Source of the DNA: a virus | Length of the DNA: 24,075 nt | IMG/VR virus record: IMGVR_UViG_3300035190_000419 | Location: 1-24,075 of that record | Reading direction: 5' to 3' (one strand) | Part shown: in pieces, positions 15,601 to 22,628 of the stretch | Layout: each line of letters starts with the position of its first letter | Position numbering within the stretch: position 1 is the first letter of the stretch | Position numbers and translations under genes: made by a program | Notes under the pieces: model-generated | What the model saw: only the letters and a program-made list of their open reading frames with translations | What the model was told of the DNA's origin: nothing | Database searches by the model: none

Positions 15601-18497
15601 TTTATGTTAGAGATAATATTGGATGGATTGTTCGTCTCTACGAAAGATTCTCTTGCAGAAATAGTAGAGGAAACATCGGAGAACTCATAGTATTCATAAG
15701 TTATTTTCAAAGTAAGTTCTGTAGGATTGGTTGTCGTAAATACAGTAGAGTCAATTTCATCATTTGCTCTGACATATCCAGAACCAAGAATCAATCTAGG
15801 TTTACCTATCTTTTGATCTGTTACTCCCGTATCCAATAAGAAAGAGGATACTAGATTTTTTGTTCCTTTTGCTACTTTTCCAGAAGAATCAAGAACATAA
15901 ACAGAAAGAACAGTATTTATTGTTCCTCTCTTTGGATTGGGATAAGATGAACCCATCAATTCCATATAGAACTGTTTGTTGTTTATATCTTTTGTAAGAC
16001 CAGTTATGGTTTCAGTAACTGTCTTCAAAGTTTTCTTTCTGATGTTGGAAGAATTGAATGTTCTTTGTGTTTTGGCAAACAAAGTGACATTAATAACTTC
16101 TCCAGTTGCAAGTGGACCTGGAGCATAAATTACCAAACCATTTGGTGTTCCTGCTTCAAATCCCAATTCGTTATTTGCATATGAAGGATTGCTTCCTTGA
16201 ACTAGAGTGAATGTTTGGCCTGTATCTGAATTGATGGCAAACCAATTTTGATTTTCATCACTCAACAAGAAAGAGTCATTTGGGTCTGCTTCGTCATCGA
16301 CAACCCAAGATAAAGCAGCACTGTTGTCGAAAGTGTGTGTAAAAATTCTTTGCAATTCTATACTTAGAGCAGGAGTTATTACATTCTCAAAAACACTTCC
16401 AGTAGGTAATCTGAAGAACAACTTGTCTTTTGATGGTTCAAAGATAGTGGTTCTTCTTGTGGTTATTGTTTGATTTGTTCCGCTGAAAATTTCTCTTACC
16501 AGATTTCTACCAGTAATAGGGGCAATGTTGATTATGTTTTTTGCTTCATCAACTTCATTATCATAGGATATGCTAGTGACATCACCAAATATAGAATCTT
16601 CCTCTATCAGATTTGTGTCAAACAGATAATACTTGTAAAGATCCTCATCCTCACCAACTTGTCCATTTGGTCCAATAGACACATTACGAATTCTAGTGGT
16701 TCCTATTGTGATTGGAACAGGAAACTCATCTTGTTTGACGAACACATTATTTGTTGCACTCTTTCTGTCGCTAAAGAATACATTAGCACCAGTTACATCA
16801 TATGGCCAATCATCTGCTACATCATCAGTGAGTGACAATCTGCTTTCTGGTATGATCTTTCCGTTGTAAACAAAGTCACCAACTGGTTCGGTTGCAAGAC
16901 CTCCTACCTTGAATGGTTTGAGTTCTTGGAATTGGTTGACATCAATATAGTTTGCTGGTTGTGCTGGTCCAACTTTGTCTATTCTGGCAATCAATACCAT
17001 AGGAGTATTTCCAGGCATTTTTAGATCTGGATAGTTCCAAGCAACTACGGTGGCAGAAGCATAATCGTAGTCAGCAGAGGATCTTATCTGGAATATTTTT
17101 TCTCCTGGCACATAATTATATGTTGGTTCGTATGGTATGCTCAGAGACAGTTTTTGTTCAAGTATTTCTGCATTTGCTGTCCAGTTGGGATTGTAATCTT
17201 GAGCGTATTGATTGTCTAAAGAGTGAGATATGTTTATGAATCTTCCTCTCTTTTGCTCAGACAAACGACTTTCCGATGTTATTGATCTATTTCCCCAAGC
17301 AACATATTCTGAACCTTGAATTTGATAAATTGGACCAAATTCTCTTAACATTGGAGAATTTACATCACACTCATCCATATAGAGAGCACTTGCATCTGGA
17401 ACGAAAGCATAAGGTATTGCTTCTACTCTTGCTGCTTGATTTCCTGTTATTTGACGCCAATTATATTGAAATACCGTAACGGTGTTGCTTGGTATAGTGA
17501 CATCTATTGCTGGAAACGCATTTCCGTCTTCTTTAAAATCAACTCTCTTAAAAGTGTCCGTGAATGCACCGACATCAAACCTATAAGCACCGTCAATTTT
17601 GTAACGGAAACAAGGGTTGCTGTCTTGTTGTTGTGCCGATTCTATAAAATAGATTGTATTAGGATCGCTGTAAGAACTGTATTCCCATTGTCTATCAGAA
17701 CTAAAATGAGGAATAGAAGGATTGGTTGAGGTTATGTGAACATGAGGAAATGCTGCTGGATTTTGTGTCTGTTGTGTCTTTAGAGCAAAAATAAATCCTC
17801 TTGCTACTTCTATACCAGGGCCGGATCCCGTTAATGTATTCAATCTTCGTATTATTACTTCTGTCAACAATCCTGTGCCTGGTATGTCTCCATAATTGTA
17901 TGGAACATCAGAAACTTGACTATTATTGGAATCTGCTGCTTGATTTGAGTTTTCTGCTGGTAATTGAAATTGGTATACCTGCGAAAGGCTCCAAATTTGC
18001 TTTATACTACTACCCCAAGAAGTAGAATGAGATGATGCTGCATCTTCCTGAAAGAAAACACCAGCGTCAGAACCAGTGGCAATAAAAGGTTCTGATGAAA
18101 TCATTTTTAGATAAGCATCGGATTTGTTTGTATCGTTTCCTAGAACAAAACGAACACAATATCCCCTAGCAACGACTTCGCCCAAACGATTGAGTTGTTT
18201 TACAACATATTTTGGTGTAGAAGCATAATCATCAACAAAACCAACATTATTTGTTTTTTCTATAGTAGGGTCATAGGCTTGATAAAAATCTTGATGATAG
18301 CCAGCATCAGAACCGCTCTCTTCCAAGAAAGTAGCCTTGACTATTCCATCTATTGCATCAGAAACCATATGCATTCGGTAACTGGCATTACTGGTCTGTC
18401 CCCCGACATAATTATAGGGGAAAGTTCTACCGTTGCAGGCGCTGATTAATGGTGGTTCTTGCGATGTATAGTATTCTGAATTGAATTGAATAGCCAT
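12654..18497 (-). CDS. Very large virion structural protein (baseplate or fibre-associated, DUF4815-related)
   Basis: This encodes 1947 residues. It sits where T4 has the baseplate wedge and short-fibre genes 9-12 and probably forms part of the baseplate periphery or a fibre base. Landmarks seen in large structural proteins of many myoviruses are ASYYLPRRDKLILTKDGKF; RRYTMRDIGKIEKRVQKLEYY (given as YTMRDIGKIEKRV, near 1081, a short helix); FGTQWGEWET (near 1268); SLGDRVVDVRLIPYMRE (near 1345); RVYVFFDGINVEEYC; and DPLAQTFFVDPAEHPEGIFL (near 1535), followed by a beta-rich C-terminal region with a YEIYIATLG strand. The N-terminal 500 residues (from MAIQFNSEYYTSQEPP) are not familiar. AGGACAACAAATG gives a good ribosome binding site, 23 bases after the preceding gene. 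No signal, membrane segment or enzyme motif is visible. Virion role is confident; exact location is not. Confidence 0.82.
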   Translation of the reverse strand: MAIQFNSEYYTSQEPPLISACNGRTFPYNYVGGQTSNASYRMHMVSDAIDGIVKATFLEESGSDAGYHQDFYQAYDPTIEKTNNVGFVDDYASTPKYVVKQLNRLGEVVARGYCVRFVLGNDTNKSDAYLKMISSEPFIATGSDAGVFFQEDAASSHSTSWGSSIKQIWSLSQVYQFQLPAENSNQAADSNNSQVSDVPYNYGDIPGTGLLTEVIIRRLNTLTGSGPGIEVARGFIFALKTQQTQNPAAFPHVHITSTNPSIPHFSSDRQWEYSSYSDPNTIYFIESAQQQDSNPCFRYKIDGAYRFDVGAFTDTFKRVDFKEDGNAFPAIDVTIPSNTVTVFQYNWRQITGNQAARVEAIPYAFVPDASALYMDECDVNSPMLREFGPIYQIQGSEYVAWGNRSITSESRLSEQKRGRFINISHSLDNQYAQDYNPNWTANAEILEQKLSLSIPYEPTYNYVPGEKIFQIRSSADYDYASATVVAWNYPDLKMPGNTPMVLIARIDKVGPAQPANYIDVNQFQELKPFKVGGLATEPVGDFVYNGKIIPESRLSLTDDVADDWPYDVTGANVFFSDRKSATNNVFVKQDEFPVPITIGTTRIRNVSIGPNGQVGEDEDLYKYYLFDTNLIEEDSIFGDVTSISYDNEVDEAKNIINIAPITGRNLVREIFSGTNQTITTRRTTIFEPSKDKLFFRLPTGSVFENVITPALSIELQRIFTHTFDNSAALSWVVDDEADPNDSFLLSDENQNWFAINSDTGQTFTLVQGSNPSYANNELGFEAGTPNGLVIYAPGPLATGEVINVTLFAKTQRTFNSSNIRKKTLKTVTETITGLTKDINNKQFYMELMGSSYPNPKRGTINTVLSVYVLDSSGKVAKGTKNLVSSFLLDTGVTDQKIGKPRLILGSGYVRANDEIDSTVFTTTNPTELTLKITYEYYEFSDVSSTISARESFVETNNPSNIISNINVPFYYSKNTGEIIHESSIIDFRPNSLSSTDDFFLEGKITPHIDWADNITASYYLPRRDKLILTKDGKFELLYGKPSLSPKYPSDVPNSMSLYLLEKDPFVFGPSSIRTKMIDNRRYTMRDIGKIEKRVQKLEYYTTLSVLEKKAEDMLVLDANGEDRFKNGILVDNFEGHRIGDVTNRDYNIAVDFDNRYARPPFKTHSNNFIKNPQGSTSFIPIVSQRNGPLEDIFMFPYNEAIFVAQPLATRAITVQPHDTIQYEGLVEMVPSMDNWVSTTRRPDVNVNLAGENDAWNQMVAAFNNNNLAPFGTQWGEWETLSRSGSTSLIDSDTITTILEGWHRIGRRRSERTIQNTTTNTFLVDEQLEQIRNSITRNLSTSTIDVSLGDRVVDVRLIPYMREKNIKIAARGMKPSTRVYVFFDGINVEEYCYKYNSMSTMFNLTSPSDKLPFPGSEILEGASSGIHFATADSADLKTDLSGNIFIEFRMPDGMFRVGDRKFEITSDPRNNKERASTYGSAVYSASGLRTEMEETIATTRSFQISDAVQETETRNISNTSVFTETTTQTVVQTRRNDPLAQTFFVDPAEHPEGIFLSSVDLFFARKPEDSTKLPVQIQVRPVVNGYPDSTKIYPGGKVIKLPSEIQVSEDASVKTNFKFNQPIHLPPGEHSLIVKGDTSEYEIYIATLGDFILGSDTKVTNQPYVGVFFTSANASTWSADQNSDMMMVMNKCEFAVNTPYQLALINETIDTENKFELFNINSKFVDFNSCRTSWTAIITPSQNGANNTLSIEPNTNVELFNTFSYGTRLPDTQKPFYLTINALTTNKDVCPIIDMQALSLFAVNNLVESDDSATNGELDPFVPITIGTPRARYISRVVTLEDGFDSSNMKVVLSVNKPVGTNIQVFAKVQDSESTDDFHSYNYIPLLPNVTNYGSFFTERPDEFREVEFEMDQDTQTPYNRFCIKVCLYSDSPWNVPKIRDLRAISVL

Positions 18498-18520
18498 TTG
18501 TTGTCCTGTTTAATTTTTCT

Positions 18521-20506
18521 TTACAGTGTATCCTGTACAAATATTACACTTTCATACTTTCGAGAAGTATCCGTTATACCTTTTATGTATTTTGTGCTGT
18601 CTGATGTCCATAACTTATAAGGACTCCACGATAGTATTGGCGACTCTGCTGACAAATTTTCACCCTGTTCCATGACTAATATGAATAAAGTATCACTATT
18701 TAGTTTGAATTTTGGTAATCTTTCCCACGGTATTTCCACAGCAGTAGTATCTTGTGCGAAAGATCCTACGACATAGTTTCCCAACAAGTTATAGGCATCT
18801 ACCGCCAAATCCTGTTCTACTATTGATTCTATGTCCTTTTTCAAATAATCTACATTTTTGGGGTAATAATTTTCATATTCATAACCATACACATATGCTT
18901 TACCTGGCTCAACTGAAAGAACCATCTTGGATAGATCCCCGCTCGGAATATCCTGTGCTGAATATGTCCCGTCTGGATCTATGTTGTAGGATTTTAGTTT
19001 AACTAATATAGTACCTACTGGTAATTCTTTTGTAACAAAAGACAAAGATCCATAACCTTGGGGTGATGCATTTATGTTGAAAGATAATCTTTTTGCTCCT
19101 TTTGGACGCATTTTTACCAATTTTGCATCAGCCTCTATACCTTCTACTGTTGATATTTCTGAATAAGGTTCTAAAGAAGTGACTTCCAAAACAGCATATG
19201 GTGAAAAATCAAAACCAGAATTAAACAAATTTTGAGGATTGGTAGTTCCTATGTCGCTATAGACCATAGAACCTATCTTCAAATCATCGGGAGAATTGAG
19301 AACAACTACTTCATAGTAATCGTTTCTATAATGATTCTTTACCTGAACTTGGAATGGTCTGACTGTATATGAACCCGACTCGTCATATGTTCTTCTAGCA
19401 AAAAGTTCCAAAATTTGTGAATAGTTTGGAAGCCTTCTTATCCAATCAGCCTTACCATTTACCAATCTAACAACTTGTATGAAATTACTGTTAGAATAAT
19501 TGTCCACATCAACAGATTCTGGATCAAATTGTAACTGAGACAAAACAAGATTTATCTTGTAGCGATCCGCTCCAGGCGCATTTGCATTGTAGAATCCGCT
19601 CGCTGGATCTCTTAAAGTTGTATCGGTTGTCGCTGTAACTGTAGTTTTGTTTACAGTTAAACCCACTCTTACGCTAGGATATGTAAACAATCTTACTCCC
19701 GCTTCGGATATATCGTACAACTGGCCGTCTTCGGAGTAATTGGTTCCATTGTTTTGACTGTTGGTAGAATCGTAATATGGTACTAAAAGTTGATTGTAGT
19801 TCTTTACAAACATACCATCAATGTAAAAAATACCATCGTCTACCGAAACTATACTCGATGTTCCGTATGGAGGAACTGCGTATATGCCAGTATTCTCGTC
19901 CAGAGAAGGATTTATGATCTTGAAGTACACATCTTCATTTTTGATCTTAAGAAGATCGTTTACGCCTATACCATCTTCTGTGCCAGTTATTGACATAAAA
20001 TGAAGGACTGTAAAATTGTCTGTGGAACTATATCCAGATCCAGAATAATGTAGTAGAAGAATTGTGGCAAAAGGATCTGTCCCATATGTTGAAGTATCTG
20101 GATCAAATTTGTAAACTTCAATTTGTTTCTTTTCTACTGTTCCCAAAATTTGATTCGTCTGTAAATCTGTATTATCGTAACTAGTTTGTGTTTTGATGAT
20201 ACTTTGCAGATAAGAATCTGTAGTCGTTGTGGTGAGAGTACCATCGCTGTTTGCTAAAAATCTTTGGACTCTTACGAAATTAACAGGAGAAACATTTACA
20301 TTTCCTCCCAGTACCTGCGATCCGTCCAAGAAGATGTGATCCGCAAATCTAGAAAGTTGTGATTGAAGAATGCTCTGTACTTGAGTCAACTCTCTCGCTT
20401 GAACAGCATAGCCTGGTTTAAATAGAACCTTTAGAAAGTTCTTTGTCTCTTCAAAATCGTCATAATAAGGTGCGTTTGACTGTAATTCTGGATGCTTATA
20501 TGGCAT
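18521..20506 (-). CDS. Virion structural protein with DUF4815-like N-terminus
   Basis: This encodes 661 residues. The N-terminus has NAPYYDDFEETKNFLKVLF, then PGYAVQARELTQVQSILQSQ (residues 32-51) and FADHIFLDGSQVLGG, a highly recognisable start of DUF4815-type phage tail proteins. Further marks are DDGIFYIDGMFVKNYNQLL (near 225-245) and GKAYVYGYEYENYYP (near 533-547). The rest is beta-rich without enzyme motifs. It most likely belongs to the baseplate or fibre base, working with the 1947-residue product that follows after 23 bases. CGGAGT lies about 7 bases before the ATG, and the gap from the gp8-like gene is 13 bases. Its position corresponds to T4 gene 9 or 10, but I see no similarity to either. 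The gene may represent the first part of an architecture that is a single chain in other phages. Confidence 0.8.
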   Translation of the reverse strand: MPYKHPELQSNAPYYDDFEETKNFLKVLFKPGYAVQARELTQVQSILQSQLSRFADHIFLDGSQVLGGNVNVSPVNFVRVQRFLANSDGTLTTTTTDSYLQSIIKTQTSYDNTDLQTNQILGTVEKKQIEVYKFDPDTSTYGTDPFATILLLHYSGSGYSSTDNFTVLHFMSITGTEDGIGVNDLLKIKNEDVYFKIINPSLDENTGIYAVPPYGTSSIVSVDDGIFYIDGMFVKNYNQLLVPYYDSTNSQNNGTNYSEDGQLYDISEAGVRLFTYPSVRVGLTVNKTTVTATTDTTLRDPASGFYNANAPGADRYKINLVLSQLQFDPESVDVDNYSNSNFIQVVRLVNGKADWIRRLPNYSQILELFARRTYDESGSYTVRPFQVQVKNHYRNDYYEVVVLNSPDDLKIGSMVYSDIGTTNPQNLFNSGFDFSPYAVLEVTSLEPYSEISTVEGIEADAKLVKMRPKGAKRLSFNINASPQGYGSLSFVTKELPVGTILVKLKSYNIDPDGTYSAQDIPSGDLSKMVLSVEPGKAYVYGYEYENYYPKNVDYLKKDIESIVEQDLAVDAYNLLGNYVVGSFAQDTTAVEIPWERLPKFKLNSDTLFILVMEQGENLSAESPILSWSPYKLWTSDSTKYIKGITDTSRKYESVIFVQDTL

Positions 20507-20519
20507 TTTCTACTCCGAT

Positions 20520-22616
20520 TTAGAATCCCAATAAAGTTCTAGTGGTGAAAACACTATTACTGGAAAGATCTAATTTTTGTATGTTTTGTATGTATAGGAC
20601 TGTCCCGCTATATTTATTGATGACAATTGAGTCGTAAGTGCTTGCCTCTTCTTCGACAGACACAGAAACACCACTGTTTCCTGCACAAGAACCACTGAAC
20701 AACTGTATACCTTTCACGAAAGGATCTACAACGCAAGACAAGTCATCTCCTACAGAAAAAGATCCTTTTTCTGCTAAAACATAAACATAAGCAGTTGTGT
20801 CCGAACCTACTATCTCTCTTGTACCCACGGAAAGAACATAAGCGGCGGCAGCATCTATAGTGTCGTTTCCGCTGGATGTGTATGGTTCTCTGTACAGATA
20901 CGATCCAGGCGGGGTAATGAAATCATCAAATGTGCTGCTATTTGCACGAACAAGTTTCAATTTTTGAATAACTGATGTTCTGATGTTTGCTGGTATATTC
21001 AGTGGTAGTTCTGATTGAGTAAAACCATATACGCTCTTTGGTGCAGAAATCAACTGAAAGTTGTTGCTTATACCTGACTGAGTTTTATTTACAAAAACGA
21101 TTCTTTCTCCCAGTATGACGGAACCGCTTTGATTCAGTTTTGCTTTTTCAAAGATTCCTCTAGAATCGCTTATTCTTAAATTGAACAATCTTGGATTGGA
21201 TGGATTCAAACTTATTTGTTCTATTTTAGCACTGGAGAAAGTGTCTGCGCCTATTATGTGTGTGCTCTGGGATGTGATTTGAGTTGAATTGAAATCCAAA
21301 ACACCATTTACAGAATAATTGTCTCCAACAATAGTAGTAGACGGATCTACTATTAGGGTCATATCATATTGTTGGTAATTTTGAGGTACGACAAAATCCT
21401 CATTTGTCATTATGTTTTTGATGATTCCGTACTGTCTAATGCTGCTGCCAACTCCAAACAATCTCTCTGCACCTTGAGAAACATCCGAGTATTTAAACTC
21501 TTTCTTTATCAGAAGGTGTCTTGGTCTTAATTCGTTGATTATGTCGTAACCATATCCTCCGTCTGGAGGTATTACTACTGAAATATCGACATTAGGTCCA
21601 GACAGAAGATAGGCATTAGCAAAATTGTATCCACTTCCACCATTTATTATGGATATGCTCGAAAGAAGATTGTTTTGAAACACAGGAAGAACAACAGCAC
21701 CATAACCATTACCTACTACATTTACTTTTGGTAAGATGGAATAAACATCACCTGTTTCGATGTTGTTAGTCCCTCCGTTGTCTGGGTATATTTCGCACAA
21801 TTCGATTGTAGCGGTATTTCCAGAAACAGTGTATGTTTTTATTGTTCCTATCTTACCACTATCGAAATAAACTATGTAATTATTGTTGTAATAGTTTGAT
21901 GATGTTGCCAAATCTGAGAGCAAATTGACAGTAAACACTAGATCGTTTACGGTGCTCACGGTATGTGTAGAATTCATGCTCGGATTTACTAGATCGGTGA
22001 AAGAAACCGATGTTCCGTCTACAGTTATTTTTTCAATAAATCCAGATACAGCGTCTAGTTTGACATCTAAAGCCAATGCTCTTTCATCTGAATAAGAAAC
22101 ATTTCCTATTTCCACTATAGGAATATACGATTCCGTTATGAATTTTTCCATCTGTTCTGTCAAACTGTACATAAACTTCCAGATGTATCCATCGGAAGTC
22201 AGTATTTCCTGTGTGTTGGTTCCCTCTGGTGACACAGTGGAAACTGATCCATTATTGTTGGACAAACACATATACACTCTGTATTCGTTTTGCAGAAGAA
22301 CCATCACATAATATTTCTTGTCACTCAAATCCAAATCATCTTCATATTGATCGTATATTGTTCCAGCAGTCCAATCATATCTCGGAACCATCAAGGAAAC
22401 ATCCGATGGTAGTATATGTGTGTAAAACATCGTGTTTCTTTTTGCTGTGTTTTCCTCTTCAACGGTATTGAGTGCATCAGGAACTACTGTTTCATCCTCT
22501 CTGCTTTTTACACCACCATAGAAAATGTAATACTTGTCCGCAGATCTTGGATCTGTGATGCTTTTGTAAAATTCTTTTACAAATGAGGATTTTAATGCGT
22601 TGGTCAGTAATGCCAT
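20520..22616 (-). CDS. 8: Baseplate wedge protein, T4 gp8-like, with long C-terminal extension
   Basis: This encodes 698 residues, about twice T4 gp8 (334). T4 gp8 is a dimeric component of each baseplate wedge. Matches by eye to the T4 family are FYKSITDP (residues 16-23) with YYIFYGG; VSLMVPRYDW (73-82), compare T4 AVIPRRDW; the YRVYMCL strand (112-118); and SDGYIWKFMYSL (141-152), compare T4 GDGYVWEYLFEI. A middle part has Gly-Tyr modules (VVGNGYGAVVLPVF and IINGGSGYNFANAYLLSGP, about 300-341) and PPDGGYGYDIINEL, followed by SIRQYGIIKN (392-401), as in gp8 proteins of environmental T4-like phages. The remaining 300 residues are beta-rich and not assigned. AAGGACA precedes the ATG by about 8 bases, 12 bases after the upstream wedge gene. 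Its position before genes 13-20 agrees with the T4 order. Confidence 0.82.
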   Translation of the reverse strand: MALLTNALKSSFVKEFYKSITDPRSADKYYIFYGGVKSREDETVVPDALNTVEEENTAKRNTMFYTHILPSDVSLMVPRYDWTAGTIYDQYEDDLDLSDKKYYVMVLLQNEYRVYMCLSNNNGSVSTVSPEGTNTQEILTSDGYIWKFMYSLTEQMEKFITESYIPIVEIGNVSYSDERALALDVKLDAVSGFIEKITVDGTSVSFTDLVNPSMNSTHTVSTVNDLVFTVNLLSDLATSSNYYNNNYIVYFDSGKIGTIKTYTVSGNTATIELCEIYPDNGGTNNIETGDVYSILPKVNVVGNGYGAVVLPVFQNNLLSSISIINGGSGYNFANAYLLSGPNVDISVVIPPDGGYGYDIINELRPRHLLIKKEFKYSDVSQGAERLFGVGSSIRQYGIIKNIMTNEDFVVPQNYQQYDMTLIVDPSTTIVGDNYSVNGVLDFNSTQITSQSTHIIGADTFSSAKIEQISLNPSNPRLFNLRISDSRGIFEKAKLNQSGSVILGERIVFVNKTQSGISNNFQLISAPKSVYGFTQSELPLNIPANIRTSVIQKLKLVRANSSTFDDFITPPGSYLYREPYTSSGNDTIDAAAAYVLSVGTREIVGSDTTAYVYVLAEKGSFSVGDDLSCVVDPFVKGIQLFSGSCAGNSGVSVSVEEEASTYDSIVINKYSGTVLYIQNIQKLDLSSNSVFTTRTLLGF

Positions 22617-22628
22617 CAGAACTGTCCT

